64,000 nucleotides of DNA, from the NCBI GenBank assembly GCA_030783905.1, contig JAQAHH010000002.1, positions 62,001 to 126,000 on the forward strand, in the 5' to 3' direction. The position numbers and the translations under genes are program-made. Below are positions 40,303 through 48,338 of the stretch, piece after piece. Numbering within the stretch: position 1 is the stretch's first letter; each line of letters starts with the position of its first letter. Under the pieces are notes generated by a model that did not search any database, had not been told where the DNA came from, and worked only from the letters and a program-made list of their open reading frames with translations. This DNA is from Bisgaard Taxon 45 (GTDB lineage Bacteria; Pseudomonadota; Gammaproteobacteria; Enterobacterales; Pasteurellaceae).

Positions 40303-41337
40303 ATGTTTAAAAATAAAACACTTTTAATTACAGGTGGAACGGGTTCTTTTGGTAATGCTGTACTCAAACGTTTCTTAGAAACAGATATTCGAGAAATTCG
40401 TGTTTTTTCTCGTGATGAGAAAAAACAAGATGATATGCGAAAAAAATATAATGATGCGAAATTAAAATTCTATATTGGCGATGTGCGTGACTACGATAGT
40501 ATTTTAAATGCCTCTCGGGGTGTTGACTATATCTATCATGCAGCCGCATTGAAACAAGTCCCTTCTTGTGAATTTTATCCATTGGAGGCGGTAAAAACCA
40601 ATATTTTGGGGACTGCAAATGTCTTAGAAGCCGCCATCCAAAATCAAATAAAACGCGTGGTCTGTCTAAGTACCGATAAAGCCGTGTATCCCATTAATGC
40701 GATGGGGATCTCTAAAGCCATGATGGAAAAAGTCATTATTGCCAAATCGCGCAACTTAGAAGGTACGCCAACGACGATCTGCTGCACTCGCTATGGTAAT
40801 GTGATGGCATCACGTGGCTCAGTTATCCCATTATTTGTCGATCAAATACGTCAAGGTAAGCCATTTACCATTACGGATCCTGAAATGACACGCTTTATGA
40901 TGACCTTGGAAGATGCGGTGGACTTAGTCCTATATGCCTTTAAAAATGGCCAAAACGGTGATGTGTTTGTACAGAAAGCCCCCGCAGCAACAATTGGCAC
41001 CCTAGCTAAAGCAATTACTGAATTATTATCTGTCCCAAATCACCCTATTTCAATTATCGGTACACGTCATGGTGAGAAAGCATTTGAAGCGTTATTAAGT
41101 CGTGAAGAAATGGTTCATGCCATTAATGAAGGCAATTATTATCGCATTCCAGCTGATCAACGGAGTTTAAATTACAGTAAATATGTCGAAAAAGGCGAAC
41201 CTAAAATTACCGAAGTCACCGATTACAACTCACATAATACCGAGCGTTTGACAGTCAATGAAATGAAAAAATTACTGCTTAAACTTGAATTCATACAGAA
41301 GATGATTGAGGGTGAATATATTTCACCGGAGGTATAA
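40303..41337 (+). CDS. fnlA: UDP-GlcNAc 4,6-dehydratase/5-epimerase (FnlA/CapE/WbjB)
   Basis: First enzyme of UDP-N-acetyl-L-fucosamine synthesis, turning UDP-GlcNAc into a 4-keto-6-deoxy L-talo intermediate. The 344-residue SDR has GGTGSFGNAVLKRF, DVRDYDSI, HAAALKQVPSCEFYP, and CLSTDKAVYPINAMGISK. In that last motif Met replaces the usual catalytic Tyr, as in other WbjB-type enzymes. RYGNVMASRGSVIPLF and the C-terminal ISRHGEK-type segment (GTRHGEKAFEALLSREEM) agree. GC content and codon use return toward the genome norm here. It is 2 bp upstream of fnlB. Confidence 0.93.
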   Translation: MFKNKTLLITGGTGSFGNAVLKRFLETDIREIRVFSRDEKKQDDMRKKYNDAKLKFYIGDVRDYDSILNASRGVDYIYHAAALKQVPSCEFYPLEAVKTNILGTANVLEAAIQNQIKRVVCLSTDKAVYPINAMGISKAMMEKVIIAKSRNLEGTPTTICCTRYGNVMASRGSVIPLFVDQIRQGKPFTITDPEMTRFMMTLEDAVDLVLYAFKNGQNGDVFVQKAPAATIGTLAKAITELLSVPNHPISIIGTRHGEKAFEALLSREEMVHAINEGNYYRIPADQRSLNYSKYVEKGEPKITEVTDYNSHNTERLTVNEMKKLLLKLEFIQKMIEGEYISPEV

Positions 41338-41339
41338 GT

Positions 41340-42461
41340 ATGAACATTTTAGTGACGGGTTCTCATGGTTTTATCGCAACAAATTTAATTCAGTTTTTAT
41401 CTGAAAAGCAAGATATTCAGATCTTACAATACCATAGAAAGTCAACAGAAGAAGCGCTCACACGTGATGTGTTAGCCGCAGACTGGATAATACATTTAGC
41501 TGGCGCGAATAGACCACTGCATGCGCAAGACTTTATTGATTCCAATATCACATTAACCGAAAAAATTTGCCATATATTACAAACGCATCAGAAAAAAACA
41601 CCAATATTATTATCGTCTTCAATACAAGTTGAGCGAAAAGAAATGACGGAGTATTCGCAAAGTAAGTTAAATGCTGAAGAAGTGGTTATGCAACTCCATC
41701 AAGAAAACCATAATCCTATTTATATTTATCGGCTTGCGAATGTTTTTGGCAAATGGTCAAGGCCCAATTATAACTCTGTGGTTGCCACTTTTTGTCATCA
41801 TGTTATTCATGATCTCCCTGTTAATATTCATGATGCTAACGCAGAGATCCGTTTGATTTATATTGATGATGTTATCAATGCATTTTGGCATCTCATTCAA
41901 GGAAATAACACATATCAACATACACATTTTTATATTGAGCCAGAATATAAAATCACGGTGGGGGATTTATACAAGCTTATTACTGCATTTAAACACTCTC
42001 GTCATACTTTAATAACGGATGAGGTTGGTGTTGGTTTAAAACGCGCATTATATGCCACTTATCTGAGTTTTTTACCCCCTGAAAAATTTACCTATACGAT
42101 TCCACAATACCGAGATGCAAGAGGTGTCTTTGTCGAAATGCTTAAGACCCCTAGTGCGGGGCAATTCTCTTATTTTTCAGCCCAACCGGGGATCACCCGA
42201 GGTGGACACTATCATCACAGTAAAACAGAAAAATTCTTAGTGATTCGAGGTAAAGCCTTGTTCAAATTTAAACATGTCGTGACAGGTGAAAGTTATCAAT
42301 TAGAAACAGATGGTGAACACCCCACTATTGTCGAAACAGTACCGGGTTGGGCACATGATATTACGAATATTGGTGATGATGAAATGTTTGTCATGTTATG
42401 GGCAAATGAACTATTTGACCGTGAAAAACCCGATACTTATGCCATGCCAACTACCCCCTAA
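41340..42461 (+). CDS. fnlB: Bifunctional reductase/epimerase with cupin domain (FnlB/CapF/WbjC)
   Basis: Second enzyme of UDP-L-FucNAc synthesis. The 373-residue chain has an N-terminal SDR domain (MNILVTGSHGFIATNLIQFL, HLAGANRP, YSQSKLNAEE, YRLANVFGKWSRPNYNSVVATF). Its C-terminal cupin (from about 250: PQYRDARGVFVEMLKT, SAQPGITRGGHYHHSKTEKF, PGWAHDITNIGDDEMFVMLWANE) carries the His metal ligands. In CapF the cupin performs C3 epimerisation and the SDR part C4 reduction. Nearly abuts fnlA and precedes fnlC by 12 bp, the conserved order. Confidence 0.93.
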   Translation: MNILVTGSHGFIATNLIQFLSEKQDIQILQYHRKSTEEALTRDVLAADWIIHLAGANRPLHAQDFIDSNITLTEKICHILQTHQKKTPILLSSSIQVERKEMTEYSQSKLNAEEVVMQLHQENHNPIYIYRLANVFGKWSRPNYNSVVATFCHHVIHDLPVNIHDANAEIRLIYIDDVINAFWHLIQGNNTYQHTHFYIEPEYKITVGDLYKLITAFKHSRHTLITDEVGVGLKRALYATYLSFLPPEKFTYTIPQYRDARGVFVEMLKTPSAGQFSYFSAQPGITRGGHYHHSKTEKFLVIRGKALFKFKHVVTGESYQLETDGEHPTIVETVPGWAHDITNIGDDEMFVMLWANELFDREKPDTYAMPTTP

Positions 42462-42473
42462 TAGGAATAAAAA

Positions 42474-43604
42474 ATGAAAAAACTAAAAGTCATGACGGTT
42501 GTCGGTACTCGACCAGAAATTATTCGCTTATCACGAGTCATTGCGGCTTGCGATAAATATTTCCACCATATTCTTGTTCACACAGGACAAAACTATGACT
42601 ACGAATTAAATGAAGTCTTTTTCCATGATTTAGGTATTCGCAAACCTGACTATTTCTTGAATGCCGCGGGAAAAACCAGTTCAGCCACAATTGGCAATGT
42701 GATTATTGCGGTTGATCAATTACTTGAGCAAACCCAGCCAGATGCCTTATTGGTTCTTGGTGATACGAATAGCTGTCTTGCGGTATTACCCGCCAAACGT
42801 CGGAAAATTCCAACGTTTCATATGGAAGCGGGGAATCGTTGTTTTGATATGCGTGTGCCAGAAGAAATCAATCGTCGCATTGTAGATCATACTGCCGACA
42901 TTAACCTCACTTACAGTGATATCGCAAGAGAGTATCTACTCGCTGAAGGACTAAGCCCTGATCTCATCATCAAAACAGGGAGCCCGATGTTTGAAGTGCT
43001 GCATTTTTATCATGAGCGAATTAAGCACTCAAAAATATTAGATAAATTAGGGTTAACACCTTTCCAATATTTTGTCGTCAGTGCACACCGTGAAGAAAAT
43101 ATTAATTCAGAACCGCACTTTTTGGATCTCATCAATACACTTAATGCGGTCGCGAAAAAATATCAATATCCCGTTATTGTTTCGACACATCCAAGAACCC
43201 GTAAACGGATTGAGGAGTTAAATATCACTTTTCATCCATTAATTCAGCTATTAAAACCGCTAGGCTTTCTTGATTACAACAAATTACAGCTCATGGCAAA
43301 AGCAACTTTATCGGATAGTGGCACAATCAATGAAGAGTCCTCTATTTTAAATTTTCCCGCATTAAATCTACGGCAAGCGCATGAAAGACCAGAAGGCATG
43401 GAGGAAGCGGCCGTCATGATGGTTGGCTTACAAACTGAACGTATTTTGCAAGGTTTGGCTATTCTCGATGAACAACGTCGTGGACAAGACCGGGATTTAC
43501 GCTTAGTGGCAGACTACAGCATGCCTAATGTAAGTGCCAAAGTGATACGTATCCTTTTAAGTTATACCGATTATGTGAATCGCGTTATTTGGAAAAAATA
43601 CTGA
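42474..43604 (+). CDS. fnlC: UDP-L-FucNAc C2-epimerase (FnlC/CapG/WbjD)
   Basis: Third enzyme of the pathway, giving UDP-N-acetyl-L-fucosamine. The 376-residue protein has the UDP-HexNAc 2-epimerase fold: VVGTRPEIIRLSRVI, HTGQNYDYELNEVFF, GDTNSCLAVLPAKRRKIPTFHMEAGNRCFD, VPEEINRRIVDH, VSAHREENIN, SDSGTINEESSILNFPALNLR. The M-E-A-G-N-R-C-F-D wording distinguishes WbjD-type enzymes from WecB. It carries the only perfect uptake signal of the locus (43112-43120). The stop overlaps the next start in TGATG. Confidence 0.94.
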   Translation: MKKLKVMTVVGTRPEIIRLSRVIAACDKYFHHILVHTGQNYDYELNEVFFHDLGIRKPDYFLNAAGKTSSATIGNVIIAVDQLLEQTQPDALLVLGDTNSCLAVLPAKRRKIPTFHMEAGNRCFDMRVPEEINRRIVDHTADINLTYSDIAREYLLAEGLSPDLIIKTGSPMFEVLHFYHERIKHSKILDKLGLTPFQYFVVSAHREENINSEPHFLDLINTLNAVAKKYQYPVIVSTHPRTRKRIEELNITFHPLIQLLKPLGFLDYNKLQLMAKATLSDSGTINEESSILNFPALNLRQAHERPEGMEEAAVMMVGLQTERILQGLAILDEQRRGQDRDLRLVADYSMPNVSAKVIRILLSYTDYVNRVIWKKY

Positions 43605-44821
43605 TGAAAATTTTATTATTAACTCAATGGTTTGAACCAGAACCCGCAATTAAAGGGTTGGCATTCGCTAAAGAATTAAAAGCACAAGGTCATGACGTGC
43701 AAGTCCTAACGGGTTTTCCTAATTATCCTGGTGGAAAACTCTATGAAGGTTACCGCATTAAATGTTTCCAGAAAGAAATGATTGATGGAATCCCTGTTTT
43801 AAGAGTGCCTTTATATCCAAGTCATGATAGCTCGGCCCTAAAACGTATTCTCAATTATGTGAGCTTTGCTTTTATGGCGATGTTATTTGGTATTTTTGCG
43901 ACCAAAAAATGTGATGTGATTTATGCCTATCATCCACCACTCACCACAGGCATTGCCGCAGTATTTATCAAATTCTTTAGAAGAACACCTGTTGTCTATG
44001 ATATTCAAGATTTATGGCCAGATACGCTGAAAGCAACGGGCATGTTAACCAATGATCGTATTTTAAGTATTGTCGACCTTGTTTGCCGTTTTGTTTATCA
44101 GTTTGTTGATCACATTGTAGTATTAAGTCCCGGTTTTAAAGCAAGGTTAGTCAGTAAATCCGTACCTGAACAAAAGATTACGGTGATTTATAACTGGTGC
44201 AATGACAATGCATTATCAACTACCCTGCCGAGTTCAAATCCTCAAATAAATTTAGCAAAGCATAAATTTAATATTGTGTTCGCGGGCAATATGGGAAAAG
44301 CACAGGCATTAGACACGATTCTGGATGTGGCACTTAAAATGTCTCGCTATGAAGATATTCACTTTGTCTTTGTGGGTTCGGGAACAGAAACGGAAAGATT
44401 AAAAGAGCGCAAAACACATGACGGCTTAAATAATGTGAGTTTTATTCCACGAGTTCCGATGTCAGAAGTAGGCAACATACTAAAGCAAGCCGATGTCCTA
44501 TTAGTTCATTTAAAACAAGACAAGCTGTTTGAAATCACTGTTCCATCCAAAATACAAGCCTATATGGCGATAGGCAAACCGATTGTGGTTGCAGTTCCTG
44601 GCGATGCGGCCAATCTTGTGATGTCTGCAAAATGTGGTGAAACGGCGATTTCAGAAAATAGCGAAAGTATTGAACATGCTATTTTGACTATTTACAACTT
44701 ATCTCAATCAGAAAGAGAGACCTTAGGAAATAATGGCAAAGCTTTTTATTTCAACGAGTTATCTTTGAAAAAAGGCACGGAAAAGTTTATTGCTCTATTT
44801 AAAAATCTCATGAGAGATTAA
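43604..44821 (+). CDS. Family 4 glycosyltransferase, probable FucNAc transferase (WbuB-like)
   Basis: This 405-residue GT-B enzyme begins MKILLLTQWFEPEPAIKGLAFAKEL, followed by GFPNYPGGKLYEGY, VYDIQDLWPDTLKATG, GNMGKAQALDTILDVA, VGSGTETERLKE, and a donor site near HLKQDKLFEITVPSKIQAYMAIGKPIV. This is the WbuB pattern; wbuB follows fnlABC in E. coli O26-type clusters and transfers FucNAc. The start ATG at 43604 overlaps the fnlC stop by one base; an earlier in-frame ATG (43589) lies inside fnlC. Confidence 0.9.
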   Translation: MKILLLTQWFEPEPAIKGLAFAKELKAQGHDVQVLTGFPNYPGGKLYEGYRIKCFQKEMIDGIPVLRVPLYPSHDSSALKRILNYVSFAFMAMLFGIFATKKCDVIYAYHPPLTTGIAAVFIKFFRRTPVVYDIQDLWPDTLKATGMLTNDRILSIVDLVCRFVYQFVDHIVVLSPGFKARLVSKSVPEQKITVIYNWCNDNALSTTLPSSNPQINLAKHKFNIVFAGNMGKAQALDTILDVALKMSRYEDIHFVFVGSGTETERLKERKTHDGLNNVSFIPRVPMSEVGNILKQADVLLVHLKQDKLFEITVPSKIQAYMAIGKPIVVAVPGDAANLVMSAKCGETAISENSESIEHAILTIYNLSQSERETLGNNGKAFYFNELSLKKGTEKFIALFKNLMRD

Positions 44822-44878
44822 GCATGAATACAAAATTGACTTCATCTTTATAGTGCGTTGATTTAGGAGAACCTCCCC

Positions 44879-45481
44879 ATGCTAAAACGGTTTATCGATA
44901 TTATTGTTTCAACAATCGCATTAATTTTGCTTTCTCCTCTATTCTTACTTATTGCTTATCAAGTAAAAAAGAATTTAGGTTCCCCTATCTTATTTCATCA
45001 AGTAAGACCGGGACGACATGGTAAACCCTTCAAGATGAGTAAATTTAGAACAATGAAAGAGACAAGAGATGAGCATGGTGCACTATTACCCGATGCTGAT
45101 CGCTTAACCCCATTCGGTCGTTTTCTTCGCTCTACAAGTTTAGATGAACTACCAGAGTTATGGAACGTATTAAAAGGAGACATGAGCCTAGTTGGCCCTC
45201 GACCACTTTTGATGGAGTATCTGCCATTATACAGTGAGGAGCAAATGCAGCGGCATGATGTACGCCCGGGAATTACGGGTTATGCCCAAGTCAATGGTCG
45301 CAATGCAATTAGCTGGGAGGAAAAATTAAAATTAGATGTTTGGTATGTCAAAAACCAATCATTGTGTTTAGACCTAAAAATTATCCTAAAAACGATACTC
45401 GTCGTTATTTTTAGAAAAAATATTAATGATCAAACAGGCCATGCAATGCCTAAATTTTCAGGCAATCGGGAGAAAAAATAA
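44879..45481 (+). CDS. Initiating undecaprenyl-phosphate sugar-1-phosphate transferase (PglC/WcaJ-type)
   Basis: This 200-residue monotopic phosphoglycosyl transferase starts repeat-unit assembly on undecaprenyl phosphate. It has one N-terminal re-entrant hydrophobic helix (FIDIIVSTIALILLSPLFLLIAY), then ILFHQVRPGRHGKPFKMSKFRTM and the catalytic Asp-Glu in TSLDELPELWNVLKGDMSLVGPRPLL. RPGITGYAQVNGRNAISWEEKL follows. The short form equals PglC rather than the long WcaJ/WbaP, fitting a UDP-diNAcBac-type donor. Downstream genes for such a donor lie in the same locus. Confidence 0.92.
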   Translation: MLKRFIDIIVSTIALILLSPLFLLIAYQVKKNLGSPILFHQVRPGRHGKPFKMSKFRTMKETRDEHGALLPDADRLTPFGRFLRSTSLDELPELWNVLKGDMSLVGPRPLLMEYLPLYSEEQMQRHDVRPGITGYAQVNGRNAISWEEKLKLDVWYVKNQSLCLDLKIILKTILVVIFRKNINDQTGHAMPKFSGNREKK

Positions 45482-45482
45482 G

Positions 45483-46526
45483 ATGGATACCTCAGTAAAG
45501 TGCACATTAGTGCCAATAGATAGTGAGTGGGATAATAACATTAACCAGTTTGAGTTTGATATTTATCATATGTCGGGTTGGATTAACTCGTCCACACTGA
45601 TTGATAAAGGTGAAGCCAAAGCACTCATTATTACCCTAGAGGAAAAAAAATTATTAATTCCAATTATTACTCGAAAAATCGATGACCGCTATTGGGATGC
45701 AACGTCAACATATGGTTACAGTGGTTTGTTATATACACCTAATCTGACTGAAACAGAAATTAATCATATGTTGACTGCTGCCATAACGTATTTAAAAGAA
45801 AACCACTGCGTTTCATTATTTATTCGATTACACCCTATTCTAAACGCAAATTGGTCTTCTCATCTGGGGCATATTGTAGAACATGGCCCAACACTATCAT
45901 CAGACCTAACGAAAACAGAGGAAGAACATTGGGCAGAAACACAACAACGGCACCAAAGAGGAATAAGAAAAGCTATCAAAGTTGGGGTCACAACAAAAAT
46001 AGAGAAATTAAACCGCAGTAATCTTGACACATTCATTCGAATTTATGAAGAAACAATGCGGACACTCAATGCAACCTCGTTTTATTTTTTTAGCAAAGAC
46101 TATTATGAAAGTCTATCTAACTTACTGAACGATAACATTATTTTAATCACTGCATTTTGTCGAAAAGAAAAAGCCATTGCCTCTTCAATGTACACCCACT
46201 GTGCTAAAAGTGGCATTTTACAACACCATCTAGGTGGGACATTAGATGATTATCGAGAATTACAACCGTCGAAATTAATTACTCATGAAGCCAGAAAATG
46301 GGGAAGAGAAAATCAATACAAAATATTACATTTTGGCGGAGGGTTAGGGGCAAAACGCGATTCTTTATATGAATATAAAAAAGGATTCAGTTCTAATGAA
46401 CATTTATTTAGAACACATCGGATTGTCACCAATTTAGATGTATACAAACGTCTATGCGATGAAAAAGGCTTTTCTGAAGAAGAGATTAAAAATTTAGATC
46501 AATATTTCCCATTATATAGAAAATAA
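45483..46526 (+). CDS. FemAB/GNAT-like acyl- or aminoacyltransferase
   Basis: This 347-residue soluble protein has the double-GNAT layout of FemAB-type enzymes. An N-terminal module (to ~150) contains YWDATSTYGYSGLLYTP, and a C-terminal acetyltransferase_6-like module has HQRGIRKAIKVGVTTKIEK, FIRIYEETMRTLNATSFYFF, AFCRKEKAIASSMYTHC, LHHFGGG-type KILHFGGGLGAKRDSLYEYKKGFS. FemAB proteins move amino acids from aminoacyl-tRNA to lipid II; relatives in polysaccharide clusters have unproven substrates. Start at 45483, two bases after the preceding stop. Substrate here is unknown; it could decorate an amino sugar. Confidence 0.75.
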   Translation: MDTSVKCTLVPIDSEWDNNINQFEFDIYHMSGWINSSTLIDKGEAKALIITLEEKKLLIPIITRKIDDRYWDATSTYGYSGLLYTPNLTETEINHMLTAAITYLKENHCVSLFIRLHPILNANWSSHLGHIVEHGPTLSSDLTKTEEEHWAETQQRHQRGIRKAIKVGVTTKIEKLNRSNLDTFIRIYEETMRTLNATSFYFFSKDYYESLSNLLNDNIILITAFCRKEKAIASSMYTHCAKSGILQHHLGGTLDDYRELQPSKLITHEARKWGRENQYKILHFGGGLGAKRDSLYEYKKGFSSNEHLFRTHRIVTNLDVYKRLCDEKGFSEEEIKNLDQYFPLYRK

Positions 46527-46538
46527 GCGGAGCCAATT

Positions 46539-47129
46539 ATGTTAACTGCGAACAAAATATCTTTAAAACCAATAGAGCTTTCAGATTGCGAATTATTACA
46601 ACATTTAATGAATGATCCTCTTATTACAGGAAAAACAGTGGGTTGGAATTTTCCCGTATCGCTACATTCTCAAGAGAATTTTATTCGATCACTCACGACA
46701 TCTCAAAAAGATTATCGTCTTGTTATTATGGAGAATGAATCACAAAAAAATATAGGGATCACGGGATTATGGGATATTGATTGGCAAAGCCGCTCAGCCA
46801 GATCGGGCATCAAACTTTTACCGCCTTATATGAACAAAGGATATGGTGCAGAGACGATTATGCTAATGACGGCATGGGCATTTTATTCTGTGGGTTTAAG
46901 ACGGTTATATGCAGAAATCCTAGCAATGAATCAACCAAGCTTAGCGCTTTATACTAAAAAATGTCAATGGCGACTAGAGGGAACTGAGCGAGAGGCAACC
47001 TTTAAAGCTGGCGAATGGCATGATTTACATAATATTGCCATTCTAAAACATGAATTTGACCAACTTCAGGAGGCACAAAAATATATTCATTTTGTTTGCC
47101 CTAATAATCACACTCCAACTACTAACTAA
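46539..47129 (+). CDS. GNAT acetyltransferase (RimJ/RimL-like)
   Basis: This 196-residue protein has the acetyltransferase_3 pattern: ISLKPIELSDCELLQHLMNDP at the start, GITGLWDIDWQSRSARSGIKL, the acetyl-CoA loop PPYMNKGYGAETIMLMTAWAF, and LRRLYAEILAMNQPSLALYTKKCQWRLEGTER. Placed directly before the aminotransferase, it plausibly acetylates the 4-amino group of a UDP-4-amino-4,6-dideoxy sugar, the step done by the left-handed beta-helix enzyme PglD elsewhere. The C-terminal ~25 residues are unusual (FVCPNNHTPTTN). Confidence 0.82.
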   Translation: MLTANKISLKPIELSDCELLQHLMNDPLITGKTVGWNFPVSLHSQENFIRSLTTSQKDYRLVIMENESQKNIGITGLWDIDWQSRSARSGIKLLPPYMNKGYGAETIMLMTAWAFYSVGLRRLYAEILAMNQPSLALYTKKCQWRLEGTEREATFKAGEWHDLHNIAILKHEFDQLQEAQKYIHFVCPNNHTPTTN

Positions 47130-47153
47130 TTTTTCACCTTGGGGGGATTTATT

Positions 47154-48326
47154 ATGCTAAATACACCGTTTTCACCTTGGCCCTCATTTTCACAAGAAGA
47201 AATAGAGGCCGTATCCGCAGTTCTTCGTTCAAATAAAGTAAATTATTGGACAGGCGAAGAATGTCGTGAATTTGAAAAAGAATTTGCTCAGTTCACGCAA
47301 ACAAAGTATGCGATCGCCCTAATGAATGGTACGGTTGCTCTTGATGTCGCGTTAAAGGCATTAAATATTGGTGCTGGCGATGATGTTATTGTCACGTCAA
47401 GAACATTTTTAGCATCCGCGAGTTGTATTATTACCGCCGGTGCTAACCCCATCTTTGCCGATATTGAGCTCGACTCACAAAATATCTCTCGGCACACCAT
47501 TGAATCGGTTCTCACCCCTAACACAAAAGCCATTATTTGTGTACATCTGGCTGGTTTAATGTGTGATATGGATCCAATCATGCAACTTGCTGAAGAAAAG
47601 AATTTATTTGTGATTGAAGATTGTGCGCAAGCTCATGGCGCAATGTACAAAGGGCGTCCGGCAGGTTCAATAGGTCACATTGGCGCTTGGTCTTTCTGCC
47701 AAGACAAAATCATGACAACCGGTGGTGAAGGTGGAATGGTGACCACAAATGATCACGAATTGTGGAATAAAATGTGGTCTTATAAAGATCATGGTAAAAG
47801 TTTCGCTGCCGTTTATCATAAAAAACATTCTCCAGGTTTTCGGTGGTTACATGAATCCTTTGGTACAAACTGGCGAATGATGGAAATTCAAGCGGCAATT
47901 GGTCGAATACAGCTTACCAAAATGCCGGAATGGACAAAAAAACGCAATGAAAATATGCAACGTATTTTAGCGGTATTTGAATCGTCACCTTATTTCACAG
48001 TCCATCACCATAATGCTGACTATGTTCATGCGGCTTACAAATGTTATGTGCAAGTCAACCCGCAGACGTTACCTCAAGGCTGGGATCGAGATCGTATTTT
48101 ACAGCTTATTAATGCACTTGGTGTACCTTGTTATAGTGGCTCTTGTTCCGAAGTCTATCTAGAAAAGGCATTCGATAATACACCATGGAGACCTGTCGAA
48201 CGTTTAAAAAATGCAAAGCAGTTAGGTGAAACAAGCTTGATGTTTTTAGTGCATCCGACATTGACAGAGGACGACCTCAAAACATGTGAGGATGTAATTA
48301 GAACTATTATTAAACAAATTGAATAG
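47154..48326 (+). CDS. DegT/DnrJ/EryC1-family sugar aminotransferase (PglE-like)
   Basis: This PLP enzyme transfers an amino group from glutamate to a 4-keto sugar nucleotide. The 390-residue protein has WPSFSQEEIEAVSAVLRS, NYWTGEECREFEKEF, MNGTVALDVALKAL, TSRTFLASASCI, VIEDCAQAHGAMYKGRPAGSIG, and the PLP-lysine site GAWSFCQDKIMTTGGEGGMV. Start at 47154 has GGGG 7 bases upstream; a non-ATG start 15 bases earlier is less likely. Together with the dehydratase that follows and the GNAT before it, the set would give UDP-2,4-diacetamido-2,4,6-trideoxyhexose. Confidence 0.92.
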   Translation: MLNTPFSPWPSFSQEEIEAVSAVLRSNKVNYWTGEECREFEKEFAQFTQTKYAIALMNGTVALDVALKALNIGAGDDVIVTSRTFLASASCIITAGANPIFADIELDSQNISRHTIESVLTPNTKAIICVHLAGLMCDMDPIMQLAEEKNLFVIEDCAQAHGAMYKGRPAGSIGHIGAWSFCQDKIMTTGGEGGMVTTNDHELWNKMWSYKDHGKSFAAVYHKKHSPGFRWLHESFGTNWRMMEIQAAIGRIQLTKMPEWTKKRNENMQRILAVFESSPYFTVHHHNADYVHAAYKCYVQVNPQTLPQGWDRDRILQLINALGVPCYSGSCSEVYLEKAFDNTPWRPVERLKNAKQLGETSLMFLVHPTLTEDDLKTCEDVIRTIIKQIE

Positions 48327-48338
48327 CGTTTAGAACTT

